From positions 744,001-808,000 of the forward strand of contig NZ_JBIGIB010000001.1 in assembly GCF_043555935.1 (NCBI RefSeq): 64,000 nucleotides of DNA, written 5' to 3'. Positions 47,136-55,158 of the stretch are shown here, in pieces. The translations under genes were made by a program, and so were the position numbers. The stretch's first letter is position 1; each line of letters begins with the position of its first letter. The DNA comes from Pelomonas baiyunensis. Its GTDB lineage: Bacteria > Pseudomonadota > Gammaproteobacteria > Burkholderiales > Burkholderiaceae_C. Under the pieces are notes generated by a model. It worked only from the letters and a program-made list of their open reading frames with translations. It did no database searches and had not been told where the DNA came from.

Positions 47136-48422
47136 ATGCAAGTTCTCCCTGTTGTTGCCTCCCGTCGTCGCAGTCTGTTGGCCCTGACGGCCCTGCTGGG
47201 GGCACCCGCGCTGGCCCAGGTTCGCATTGACATCGCCGGCGTCGGCGGCAGCCGCATTCCGGTGGCCATCGTCGATTTCCGCGACGACGCGCGCAGCGCC
47301 CAACCCGTGGCGGCCATCATCCGCGCGGACCTCGAACGCAGCGGCCTGTTCCGCAGCGTGGATGCGCCGGCGGGCCTGCATGAAAACAGCGTGCCCGTGT
47401 GGGCGGATTGGCGCGCCCGCCAGGCCGACGCGCTGGCGGCCGGTTCGGTCACGCGGCTGGCCGACGGGCGGCTGGACATCCGGTTCAAGCTCTGGGACGT
47501 CGTCAAAGGCACCGAGCTGGTGGGCCAGGCCCAGGCGGTGCATCCGGACGATGCGCGGCTGGCGGCGCACCGCATCGCGGACGCCATCTACGAGAAGTTG
47601 ACCGGCGAGAAGGGCGTGTTTGCCACGCGCATGGCCTACGTCACCAAGGCCGGCCCGCGCTACAGCCTCGTCGTGGCCGACGCGGACGGTGAGGGCGCCA
47701 AAGTGGCGCTCGCGAGCCCAGAGCCCATCATCTCCCCCGCCTGGTCGCCCAACGGCCGTGAGCTGGCGTATGTGAGCTTCGAGAGCCGCAAGGCCACGGT
47801 TCGTATTCAAGACATCCAGACCGGCCAACGCCGCGTGTTGGCGGACTTCAAAGGCACCAACAGCGCCCCGGCGTGGTCGCCGGATGGCCAGCAACTGGCG
47901 CTGAGCCTCTCGCGCGACGGCGGTACGCAGCTGTTCCTGATCAACCGTGACGGGTCGGGCCTGCGCCGGCTCACGCAAAGCAGCGCGATCGACACCGAGG
48001 CCTGCTTCGCGCCGGACGGCAGCAAGATCTACTTCGTCAGCGACCGGGGCGGTGGCCCGCAGGTGTACCGCATGCCGGCGGCCGGCGGTGCCGCCGAGCG
48101 CGTCACGTTCAACGGCAGCTACAACATCAGCCCGGCGATCAGCCCGGACGGCCGCACCATGGCCTACGTGACGCGCGTGAACGGTGCGTTCCGGCTGTGC
48201 GTGATGGACCTCGCCACTGGCCAGTCGCAGCAGATCAGTGACGCCAACGACGACGAGAGCCCGGCCTTCGCGCCCAACGGCAAGCTCATCGTGTACGCCA
48301 GCCGCGCCGGCGGCAAAGAAGTGCTGATGACCACCACGCTGGACGGCAAGATCAAGACACCCTTGCTCGTCACGTTGGCTGAAGTTCGCGAGCCCACGTG
48401 GGGCCCGTTTACGCGGCCGTAA
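47136..48422 (+). CDS. tolB: Tol-Pal system protein TolB
   Basis: TolB is a periplasmic six-blade beta-propeller that links TolA to Pal during outer membrane constriction. The 428 residues have a signal peptide (MQVLPVVASRRRSLLALTALLGAPALAQ), an N-terminal alpha/beta domain, and repeated propeller motifs such as ISPAWSPNGRELAYVS and NSAPAWSPDGQQLALS. The start ATG at 47136 begins the signal peptide. It is followed by pal and cpoB; no tolQRA genes are adjacent. Confidence 0.95.
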   Translation: MQVLPVVASRRRSLLALTALLGAPALAQVRIDIAGVGGSRIPVAIVDFRDDARSAQPVAAIIRADLERSGLFRSVDAPAGLHENSVPVWADWRARQADALAAGSVTRLADGRLDIRFKLWDVVKGTELVGQAQAVHPDDARLAAHRIADAIYEKLTGEKGVFATRMAYVTKAGPRYSLVVADADGEGAKVALASPEPIISPAWSPNGRELAYVSFESRKATVRIQDIQTGQRRVLADFKGTNSAPAWSPDGQQLALSLSRDGGTQLFLINRDGSGLRRLTQSSAIDTEACFAPDGSKIYFVSDRGGGPQVYRMPAAGGAAERVTFNGSYNISPAISPDGRTMAYVTRVNGAFRLCVMDLATGQSQQISDANDDESPAFAPNGKLIVYASRAGGKEVLMTTTLDGKIKTPLLVTLAEVREPTWGPFTRP

Positions 48423-48518
48423 CCTGCCGATCTGCGGCATGTTGGACAATCCGGCGCCCGTGTTTTGCGGTGCCGTCCCCGTTTTTCCTTGCACCTGCCC
48501 TTTGTGGAGACCACTCGA

Positions 48519-49049
48519 ATGAAACTGACCCGCTTTGCGCTCACCCTGATCGCCACCGCCGCCATGGCCGGTTGCGCATCCAACGTCAAGCTGGACGAGC
48601 CCGCGCCGGTCGAGACCCGCCAGCCCACGCCGCCCGTGGCCGCTCAGCCCCAGCCGGCCCAACCGGCCCAGACGGCCGTGCCGACGGTGGACCTGTTCAG
48701 CCAGTACACCCAGCAAGTGCAAGACAAGCGCGTCGTGTACTTCGACTTCGACAGCGATGTGGTCAAGGAAGAGTACCGCCCGCTGGTGGATCTGCACGCC
48801 AAGCGCCTGAACGCCAACAAGAAGGCCGCGCTGAACCTGGAAGGTCACACCGACGAGCGCGGCGGCCGCGAATACAACCTGGCCCTGGGTCAGCGCCGTG
48901 CTGAAGCCGTGGCCAAGTCGCTGACGCTGCTGGGTGTGGCTGCCAACCAAGTGGAAGCCGTGAGCTTCGGCAAGGAGCGCCCGGCCGCCCAGGGCACCGG
49001 CGAAGCCGTGTGGGCCAAGAACCGCCGCGTCGAGCTCAAGGACAAGTGA
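48519..49049 (+). CDS. pal: Peptidoglycan-associated lipoprotein Pal
   Basis: Pal is an outer-membrane lipoprotein that binds peptidoglycan. The 176 residues carry a lipobox signal (LTLIATAAMAGCASN, lipidated Cys near 21), a Pro-rich linker, and an OmpA-like domain with VVYFDFDSDVVKEEYRPLV and NLEGHTDERGGREYNLALGQ. It sits between tolB (96 bp upstream) and cpoB (5 bp downstream). Length is normal. Confidence 0.97.
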   Translation: MKLTRFALTLIATAAMAGCASNVKLDEPAPVETRQPTPPVAAQPQPAQPAQTAVPTVDLFSQYTQQVQDKRVVYFDFDSDVVKEEYRPLVDLHAKRLNANKKAALNLEGHTDERGGREYNLALGQRRAEAVAKSLTLLGVAANQVEAVSFGKERPAAQGTGEAVWAKNRRVELKDK

Positions 49050-49054
49050 TCTCC

Positions 49055-49834
49055 ATGCGCGTGCTGCGACTGACGCTGCTGGCGCTGGCCGCCAGCGCCG
49101 CCTGGGTGCAACCCGCCCAGGCGGGCCTGTTTGAAGACGACGAGGCTCGCAAGGCCATCCTGGAACTGCGCGGCAAGGTGCAGGCCAATGAGGATGCGGC
49201 CAAGCAGCGCGCCGAGCAACTCAACGGGCTGATCCAGGACCAGATCCAGCCGCTGCGCCGCAGCTTGCTGGACCTGAACGGTCAGATCGACGCTTTGCGC
49301 GCCGAGGTGGCCAAACTGCGCGGCGCCAACGAACAGTTGGCCCGCGACCTGGCGGACACGCAGCGCAAGCTGACGGATCAGTCGCAGTCGGTCGAGGCAC
49401 GCCTGAAGCCGCTGGAGCCGCAGAAGGTGAGCCTGGACGGCCGCGAATTCCAGGTCACGCCGGACGAACGCAACCAGTACGAGGCCGCCATCGGTCTGGT
49501 GCGCCGGGGCGAGTTCGCCGATGCCGTGGCTGCGCTGAATGCCTTCCTGAAGCGCTTTTCGGCCAGCGGCTACACCGACTCGGTGCGGTTCTGGCTGGGC
49601 AACGCCCAGTACGGCAAGCGCGACTACAAGGACGCCATCGCCACCTTCCGCGCCTTCATCAACGGCAACGCGGAACACCCGCGCGCGGCCGAGGCGCTGC
49701 TGGCACTGGCCAACTGCCAGATCGAGCTGAAGGACAACAAGACCGCGCGCCGCAGCCTGGAAGACCTGATCAAGGCCTACCCTGCGACCGAAGCCGCTCA
49801 AGCGGCCAAGGAACGCCTGCACGCGCTGAAGTGA
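49055..49834 (+). CDS. cpoB: Cell division coordinator CpoB (YbgF)
   Basis: CpoB coordinates PBP1B activity with Tol-Pal during division. The 259 residues have a signal peptide (MRVLRLTLLALAASAAWVQPAQA), a coiled-coil (about 30-105, LRGKVQANEDAAKQR to LADTQRKL) for trimerisation, and a TPR domain (about 130-255) with FWLGNAQYGKRDYKDAIATF. The start ATG 49055 lies 5 bp after the pal stop. Standard tolB-pal-cpoB order. Confidence 0.93.
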   Translation: MRVLRLTLLALAASAAWVQPAQAGLFEDDEARKAILELRGKVQANEDAAKQRAEQLNGLIQDQIQPLRRSLLDLNGQIDALRAEVAKLRGANEQLARDLADTQRKLTDQSQSVEARLKPLEPQKVSLDGREFQVTPDERNQYEAAIGLVRRGEFADAVAALNAFLKRFSASGYTDSVRFWLGNAQYGKRDYKDAIATFRAFINGNAEHPRAAEALLALANCQIELKDNKTARRSLEDLIKAYPATEAAQAAKERLHALK

Positions 49835-49837
49835 GCC

Positions 49838-50623
49838 ATGGATCGGCACGACGCTGATCTGGAGCGCCGCTTCGGCGGGCTCCGCCGGCTCCACGGCGAG
49901 GCCGCCTACCAGCACCTGCGCGCTGCGCATTTCGTGGTGGTGGGTCTTGGGGGCGTGGGCTCCTGGGCGGTTGAGGCGCTGGCCCGCAGCGGTGCGGCGG
50001 CGTTGACGCTCATCGACCTGGACCAGGTCTCGGAATCCAACATCAACCGGCAGATCCAGGCGCTGGGCTCGACGGTGGGCATGGCCAAGGCTGAGGCCTT
50101 GCGTCTGCGCATCGAGGACATTCACCCGGGCTGCGCGGTCCGCGTCATCGAAGAGTTTGTTGAGCCCGACAACTGGCCCGCGCTGCTGGGCGGCGGCGAG
50201 GTGGACGGACTCATCGACTGCTGCGACCAGGTGCGGGCCAAGGCCGTGCTGGCGGCTTGGGCGCGGGAGCAGGGCGTGCCGTTCGTGACGGTGGGCGCAG
50301 CGGGCGGGAAGCGTGAACCGCATCGCGTGTTGCTGGACGATCTGAGCGACACCACGCATGACCCGCTGCTGGCGTCACTGCGGCAGCGCTTGCGCAAGTT
50401 CCACGGCGCACCCCGGTCCGGGCGCATGCAGGTGTCGTGCGTCTATTCGCGAGAGCTGGTTCACCTGCCGCCCACGGACGGTGAAGCCTGCGATGTGGAC
50501 GGCAGTTTGAATTGCCACGGCTATGGGTCGAGCGTGGCCGTCACGGCGACGTTCGGGCTGTGCGCGGCGGCGGAATTGCAGCGACTGCATCTGGTGCGTC
50601 GCGAAGTCGTGCAAAAAGTCTGA
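49838..50623 (+). CDS. tcdA: tRNA threonylcarbamoyladenosine dehydratase TcdA (CsdL)
   Basis: TcdA is an E1-like ThiF-family enzyme that cyclises t6A at position 37 of ANN-decoding tRNAs to ct6A. The 261 residues contain the adenylation motif VVGLGGVGSWAVEALARSG (about 34-52), LIDLDQVSESNINRQIQAL and the GKREPHRV region, and lack a catalytic-cysteine tail like true E1s. It sits 3 bp after cpoB and 56 bp before two tRNA-Lys genes, whose products are substrates of this modification. Confidence 0.9.
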   Translation: MDRHDADLERRFGGLRRLHGEAAYQHLRAAHFVVVGLGGVGSWAVEALARSGAAALTLIDLDQVSESNINRQIQALGSTVGMAKAEALRLRIEDIHPGCAVRVIEEFVEPDNWPALLGGGEVDGLIDCCDQVRAKAVLAAWAREQGVPFVTVGAAGGKREPHRVLLDDLSDTTHDPLLASLRQRLRKFHGAPRSGRMQVSCVYSRELVHLPPTDGEACDVDGSLNCHGYGSSVAVTATFGLCAAAELQRLHLVRREVVQKV

Positions 50624-50630
50624 AAACTTC

Positions 50631-50660
50631 TTGCTGGCCTGCTGAAATTGTGTCTACAAT
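50631..50660 (+). promoter_or_regulatory. Promoter of the first tRNA-Lys gene
   Basis: TTGCTG (50631-50636) and TACAAT (50655-50660) are 18 bp apart; the tRNA 5' end follows 20 bp after the -10 box. The -10 differs from TATAAT at one position. Confidence 0.55.
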
Positions 50661-50679
50661 AGCAGGCTCTGCTTGACAC

Positions 50680-50755
50680 GGGATGTTAGCTCAGTCGGTA
50701 GAGCAGCGGACTTTTAATCCGTTGGTCGCAGGTTCGAATCCTGCACATCCCACCA
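50680..50755 (+). tRNA. tRNA-Lys (anticodon TTT)
   Basis: A 76-nt cloverleaf. Acceptor stem GGGATGT pairs with ACATCCC; D-loop AGCTCAGTCGGTAGAGC; anticodon loop CT-TTT-AA; T-arm GCAGGTTCGAATCCTGC; CCA is encoded. The loop and anticodon identify lysine. Confidence 0.97.
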
Positions 50756-50762
50756 AATATTT

Positions 50763-50792
50763 TTGGTGTGTTTCTAAAAAACACGCTATAAT
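50763..50792 (+). promoter_or_regulatory. Promoter of the second tRNA-Lys gene
   Basis: A perfect TATAAT (50787-50792) with a weak TTGGTG (50763-50768) 18 bp upstream, in the short A+T-rich spacer between the two tRNA genes. A small GTGTTT/AAACAC hairpin in the same spacer may end the first transcript. Confidence 0.5.
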
Positions 50793-50825
50793 GATTGGCT
50801 TAGCAAGCGACAAGCTTGTTGAATC

Positions 50826-50901
50826 GGGCTCTTAGCTCAGTTGGTAGAGCAGCGGACTCTTAATCCGTTGGTCGTAGGTTCGAATCCTACAGGGCCCACC
50901 A
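50826..50901 (+). tRNA. tRNA-Lys (anticodon CTT)
   Basis: A 76-nt cloverleaf. Acceptor GGGCTCT pairs with AGGGCCC (one T-G wobble); anticodon loop CT-CTT-AA; T-arm GTAGGTTCGAATCCTAC; encoded CCA. Much of the anticodon arm is identical to the first copy, suggesting an old duplication with anticodon change. Confidence 0.96.
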
Positions 50902-50916
50902 AAATTACTGAGCAAA

Positions 50917-50946
50917 AAGGATCTGTCGTGAGACAGGTCCTTTTTT
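50917..50946 (+). terminator. Rho-independent terminator after the tRNA-Lys genes
   Basis: AAGGATCTGTC (50917-50927) pairs with GACAGGTCCTT (50932-50942) around GTGA, with one T-G wobble, followed by a long T-run (ttttttgttttt). It ends the tRNA transcript and, in the other direction, may serve the convergent GH19 gene. Confidence 0.9.
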
Positions 50947-50982
50947 GTTTTTCGGCCGGCCGTTTCTGCACGTTGCGGCGGG

Positions 50983-51771
50983 TCACAAGCCCAGCAAGGC
51001 TTTCGCGCGGGCCAGGTGTTCGAGCCGGTCGTCCAGGCCGTTGTAGCCGCCATTGATGCGCTTGGTCACCGCGCGGGCGTCGTCGGCTTCGGCCAGGGCG
51101 CCGATGCCGTGAGACTGCCAAAACCAGCACGCCACATCGACGCAGGCCATCGGGTCGCTGGCGATGCGCTCCGGTGCACTGACGTAGTCAATGCCTGTGA
51201 ACCGGCTGTACTCGCGGTAGTTGTTGCGGCCGGTCAGCTGGATCAGCCCGCGCCCCTTGAAGCGCGGGCCGTCACCGGGTTCGACGTTGCCCAGGTCGGT
51301 GCGGCCGTTGTAGGCGTTGCCGTCGGCCAGTTCCTCTGCATACAGCAGCGAGCCAGACTCGTGCGCGAGTTGGGCGATGAAATGGGCGATTTGGAGCGGC
51401 GTGTTGATGCCGTATCGCGTCATGCCCGCCACCAAGGGCTCGAAGTAGAGATCGATGCGCCGCGGCATGGCGCGGGGCATGACGAGGCCGAGTTTTTCCT
51501 TCGTGGGGCCGGGCGGCAGCCCCGCCAGCAGCCGGCGCAGCGTGGCATCGCCCGGGGCGACGAGGCCGTCAGATGCCGGCAGCCCCATCGCTCGGGTTTC
51601 GAAGGCCTGAATCGCCTGGATGGTGTTGGGGCCGATCTGTCCGTCGACGCTCAATGGCGCGCTGCCCGGGGCAGTCCAGGCCGCGAGGTTGAGGTTCAGC
51701 AGCACCTGGATGATGCGGACGTCCGCCACATCGTTGCGCGCGGCAAGGCCCACGCTCTTGGCTATGCACAT
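50983..51771 (-). CDS. Glycoside hydrolase 19-like lysin with peptidoglycan-binding domain
   Basis: A 262-residue protein with an N-terminal peptidoglycan-binding-like repeat (about 10-80, SVDGQIGPNTIQAIQAFE) and a C-terminal GH19 lysozyme/chitinase-type domain with AHESGSLLYAEE (catalytic Glu) and YNGRTDLGN, KGRGLIQLTGRNNY. No signal peptide is seen, so export would depend on a holin or other route, as in phage endolysins. It stands alone next to tRNA-Lys genes; no phage genes flank it. Confidence 0.82.
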   Translation of the reverse strand: MCIAKSVGLAARNDVADVRIIQVLLNLNLAAWTAPGSAPLSVDGQIGPNTIQAIQAFETRAMGLPASDGLVAPGDATLRRLLAGLPPGPTKEKLGLVMPRAMPRRIDLYFEPLVAGMTRYGINTPLQIAHFIAQLAHESGSLLYAEELADGNAYNGRTDLGNVEPGDGPRFKGRGLIQLTGRNNYREYSRFTGIDYVSAPERIASDPMACVDVACWFWQSHGIGALAEADDARAVTKRINGGYNGLDDRLEHLARAKALLGL

Positions 51772-51856
51772 GTCGAGGCTCCGGGAATGGCCAGCGCCTG
51801 CACCATAGTCGCGCGCCCACCCGCTGCGAATCCCCAACGCAGCGGATGCTGCGGCG

Positions 51857-52789
51857 TCAGGTGCTGCCTGGCTGCAGGCGGTCCCACCAGGGCGTGTCGC
51901 CGATTTCGGCGCGCAGGTGGTCGATGAACAACCGGGCCTTGGTGGCGTGGCTGCGCCCCGGCAGACGCACTGCGTGGATGGCCGGCAGCCCCGCCGCCGG
52001 AGCGGCCTCGAACTCTTCGGGAAACAACGCCACCAGTTCGCCCGAGCGCAGGTGATCGCACGCCACCCAGGTGGCGATGTGCATGACGCCCAGCCCGTGG
52101 AGTGCTGCTTGCAGCATGCCGTCCTTGTCGTCGGTGCGGTAGCGGCCGCGCACCGGCAGGGGCTGGTTGCGGTTCACGCCCGGGTACCGCCAGACAAAGC
52201 CCGGGGCCGGCGGCGTGGCCACGGTGATGCAGTCGTGGTGCAGCAACTCCTCGGGGCTGCGCGGGTGGCCGGCGCGGGCCAGGTAGGCCGGGCTGGCGCA
52301 AGTCACCAGCCGCACCTGGGCGAGCGTGGTGGCGCGCAGGTCGCTGTCGGGCAGCAGCCCGATGCGGATGGCGACATCCATGCGCTGCTCGGACAAATCC
52401 ACGATCTGGTCGATCAAGTGCAGGTCGACTTCGATCTCCGGGTAGCGCTGCAGGAAGCTGGCCAGCGCGCTGACCACGTGCCGCCGACCGAACGCCGTTG
52501 GGGCGGTCACGGTCAGCAGACCGCGCGGGTCGCCGTCGTCGGCGTGCAGGGCTTCCTTGGCGCCGGCCAACTCGCCCAGGATGCGTCGGGCGCGGGGCAG
52601 GAACTGCTCGCCCGCATCGGTCAGCGCCAGCCGGCGCGGGCTGCGGTGAAAGAGCTTGGAGCCCAGCTCGGCCTCCAGCGCGTCGATCTTGCGCGTCACC
52701 GACGACACCGCCACCGCCTGGCGCCGGGCTACCTCCGAGAAATTGCCCGCCGCAGCCACGGCCAGAAAGGTTTCGAACGACTCGATCAT
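51857..52789 (-). CDS. LysR family transcriptional regulator
   Basis: A 310-residue LysR-type regulator. It has an N-terminal winged helix (MIESFETFLAVAAAGNFSEVARRQAVAVSSVTRKI) and a periplasmic-binding-like effector domain (about 90-290). It is divergent from a metallo-beta-lactamase-fold gene, the classic LysR target layout, and a perfect TGCAAA-N5-TTTGCA dyad lies just before its start codon. The effector is unknown. Confidence 0.92.
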   Translation of the reverse strand: MIESFETFLAVAAAGNFSEVARRQAVAVSSVTRKIDALEAELGSKLFHRSPRRLALTDAGEQFLPRARRILGELAGAKEALHADDGDPRGLLTVTAPTAFGRRHVVSALASFLQRYPEIEVDLHLIDQIVDLSEQRMDVAIRIGLLPDSDLRATTLAQVRLVTCASPAYLARAGHPRSPEELLHHDCITVATPPAPGFVWRYPGVNRNQPLPVRGRYRTDDKDGMLQAALHGLGVMHIATWVACDHLRSGELVALFPEEFEAAPAAGLPAIHAVRLPGRSHATKARLFIDHLRAEIGDTPWWDRLQPGST

Positions 52790-52804
52790 TGGCTTTGCTT
52801 AATT

Positions 52805-52821
52805 TGCAAAATGAATTTGCA
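52805..52821. promoter_or_regulatory. LysR-type operator dyad
   Basis: TGCAAA (52805-52810) and TTTGCA (52816-52821) form a perfect inverted repeat with 5 bp spacer, containing the T-N11-A geometry of LysR boxes. It is 16 bp before the LysR start and about 130 bp before the divergent gene, in a patch of A+T-rich DNA. Confidence 0.6.
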
Positions 52822-52949
52822 CATCGTGTGATTGTTCTGGATAACGCAAAGCAAAACAATCCACCCCGTTCGCGAACGATCCTCGACTTGACCTGCCGCC
52901 TGGTGCGGCGCTCGGCAGCCCGCTGCCAGTTTTTGAAAGTGTGTTCCTG

Positions 52950-53969
52950 ATGTTGGCTTCTCTTGTTTCTCGCCGCGCTCTGGCGCTTGGCGTGTCGCTG
53001 CCGTCGCTGTCGGCCTTGGCTGTGGCGGCGGTGATGGCGCTGGGCGGCGCTGCCGTCGCTGGCTTCGCGCTGCCGGCCCAGGCTGCCGCGCCGCAGCTCA
53101 AGGCGCAGGCGCCGGGCTGGTACCGCTTCATGGTCGGCCAGGTGGAAGTGACCGCCCTGAGCGACGGCACCGTGGCGCTGCCGGTGGATCAACTGCTGCA
53201 TGCGCCCGCCGGCCGTGTGGCGGAAGGGCTCAAACAGCATTTCCAGACCGCGCCGCTCGAGACCTCGGTCAATGCCTGGCTGCTGAACACCGGCAGCCGG
53301 CTGGTGCTGGTGGATGCGGGCGCTGGCGGCCTGTTCGGCCCCACGCTGGGCCAACTGGTGGCGCAGATCCGCGCGGCCGGGTATCAGCCGGAGCAGGTGG
53401 ATGACATCCTGATCACCCACATGCACCCCGACCACGTCGGCGGCCTCGCCGCCAACGGCCAGCGCGTGTTCCCGCAGGCCACCGTGCATGTGGATAAAGC
53501 CGATGCCGATTTCTGGCTGTCTGCCGAGCGGGCCCAGGCGGCGCCGGACGCGATGAAGGGCTTCTTTCAGGGGGCCCAGGTGTCCCTCAGCCCCTACGCG
53601 CAGGCCGGCCGCCTGCAGCCCTTCGAGCGAGACGGCGAAGTGGTGCCGGGCATCCGTGCGGTGGCGGCCCGTGGCCACACCGCGGGCCATGCCATCTACC
53701 GCGTGGAAAGCCAGGGCCAGCGCCTGGCGCTGATTGGTGACCTCATCCACGTCGCCTCGGTGCAATTGGCCTCGCCCGACGTGACGATTGCGTTCGACAG
53801 TGACGAGCCCCAGGCTGCCGCCACCCGAGCGCGCGTGTTCGGTGAGCTGGCGCGCGACGGCAGCCTCGTGGCCGCCACGCATTTCAGCTTCCCCGGTGTG
53901 GGCCGCCTGCGCCAGGCCGGCAAGGGCTGGCAATGGGTGCCGCTGGACTACAGCAGCCAGGTGCGCTGA
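52950..53969 (+). CDS. Exported metallo-beta-lactamase-fold hydrolase
   Basis: A 339-residue MBL-fold protein with a signal peptide (about 1-46, ending ALPAQAAA), the zinc motif THMHPDHVGG (about 153-162), and downstream metal ligands (ARGHTAGH, and GDLIH). It resembles quorum-quenching lactonases and other exported MBL hydrolases; the substrate is not clear. Divergent from the LysR gene, so probably LysR-controlled. Start ATG 52950 is preferred over GTG 52941. Confidence 0.85.
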   Translation: MLASLVSRRALALGVSLPSLSALAVAAVMALGGAAVAGFALPAQAAAPQLKAQAPGWYRFMVGQVEVTALSDGTVALPVDQLLHAPAGRVAEGLKQHFQTAPLETSVNAWLLNTGSRLVLVDAGAGGLFGPTLGQLVAQIRAAGYQPEQVDDILITHMHPDHVGGLAANGQRVFPQATVHVDKADADFWLSAERAQAAPDAMKGFFQGAQVSLSPYAQAGRLQPFERDGEVVPGIRAVAARGHTAGHAIYRVESQGQRLALIGDLIHVASVQLASPDVTIAFDSDEPQAAATRARVFGELARDGSLVAATHFSFPGVGRLRQAGKGWQWVPLDYSSQVR

Positions 53970-53990
53970 AGTGCGTTCAGGCCGGGTGGG

Positions 53991-54815
53991 TCAGGGCAGC
54001 GGCCGGATGCTGCCGCCCAGGCTGCCCGGCGGGTGGGTGTCGGTGAACAGCTGCCACACCCGCCCCGTTTTGGCCTGTTGCTGAAAGGCCTGGCGCAGCC
54101 GTCGACGGTCAGCAGACGACAGCGATTGCCGCGACAGGTACACGCCGCTCTCCGACCAGCCCAACTCGTCCAGCGGCTCGATGCGCACCTGCCGCACCAC
54201 GGCGGCGCTGTCGGTGTCTTGCACCAGGGTGCCGATGAGGATGGATGCCGTCATCACGGTGCCTTGGGCCAGGCCTTCACGCAGGGCGCGCACCACGCCC
54301 GTGACATCGGCTTCTTCGATCACGCGCCTTTGTTGCCTCAACAGCAGCACCGCGTTGTCGTACGCCGGGCCGAAGCTGAAGCCTCGCACCACCGCCAGCT
54401 TGAAGTCCGGCTGCGCCAGCAACTCGGTGAACGAGCGCGGCGCCGGCCGGTCCCGGTTGATGGTGAGCAGGCTGGCCCGCACCTGAATCAGCGGCACGAA
54501 TTCGCCATCGCGGTCCCGCGTGGGTGAGGCGGAGGCCGGGATCAGTACATCCGCCTGGCCGGACTCGAACATCTTCTGCAACCGGGCGCGTGGCACCCGG
54601 GACATCTGGAACTCGCAGGCACCGCCGGCGGCCATCTCGCGCAGCAAGGTGGGGTAGACACCCGCGGCGCGCTCGCCGTCGAAGCTCACGCTCAGGCCGA
54701 TGGGAGCCATAGGCGTTTCCATCGGGCGTGAACAAGCCGGCTGCGCGACCGCGCTGTGTGCCAGGCTCCAGAACATCCACGCCCACAGCGCGGTCCGTCG
54801 AACGCTTGTGCTCAT
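53991..54815 (-). CDS. Periplasmic solute-binding-type protein
   Basis: A 274-residue exported protein with signal peptide (MSTSVRRTALWAWMFWSLAHSAVAQ) and a family 3-like binding fold (GLSVSFDGERAAGVYPTLLREM; QADVLIPASASPTRDRDGEFVPLIQV). No transporter is adjacent. Orphan proteins of this type often feed sensors or distant ABC systems. ATG 54815 is taken; an ATG two codons upstream is possible. It ends 22 bp after the convergent metallo-hydrolase. Confidence 0.72.
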   Translation of the reverse strand: MSTSVRRTALWAWMFWSLAHSAVAQPACSRPMETPMAPIGLSVSFDGERAAGVYPTLLREMAAGGACEFQMSRVPRARLQKMFESGQADVLIPASASPTRDRDGEFVPLIQVRASLLTINRDRPAPRSFTELLAQPDFKLAVVRGFSFGPAYDNAVLLLRQQRRVIEEADVTGVVRALREGLAQGTVMTASILIGTLVQDTDSAAVVRQVRIEPLDELGWSESGVYLSRQSLSSADRRRLRQAFQQQAKTGRVWQLFTDTHPPGSLGGSIRPLP

Positions 54816-54994
54816 GCCCATTGAGTGTTGCTGCGGCGCCGCTGCCGCAATCGGGCCATTGTGCTTCAGGGCCTGTGGCGACCCCGTGCCGCTTTCACGT
54901 CAGATGGGCCCTACATGCCAAGCGACTCGTGTCTGAATTGGCATCCCTGCCGTCGTGGATACCGTCACTGCACGTCCACTGCCGAGCTTCCACC

Positions 54995-55123
54995 ATGGCG
55001 CCCCTCGTTGATCGCTTGCTGCACTGGCTGGAGACTGCCGACGCGGCGCTGAACGAACGACAGCTGACCACCCTGGCCGCCACGGTGGTGGTCATGGCCG
55101 GGCTGCTGAGTTTGGCGGTGTGA
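54995..55123 (+). CDS. Small single-helix membrane peptide (putative)
   Basis: A 42-residue product with a charged N-terminal helix (LLHWLETADAALNERQLTT) and a hydrophobic C-terminal segment (LAATVVVMAGLLSLAV) that would span the membrane once. It is in a gap between two minus-strand genes. The amino-acid pattern is sensible for a membrane peptide, but I cannot match it to a family and see no strong ribosome site, so it may be chance. Confidence 0.35.
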   Translation: MAPLVDRLLHWLETADAALNERQLTTLAATVVVMAGLLSLAV

Positions 55124-55158
55124 GGGCTTGGCCTGCAGGGCCTCCGGCACCGCCGGAG

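Noticed and set aside
50680..51771. Prophage integrated at tRNA-Lys
   Set aside because: A lysin-like gene adjoins the tRNAs, but no integrase, structural genes or repeated tRNA 3' end are visible.
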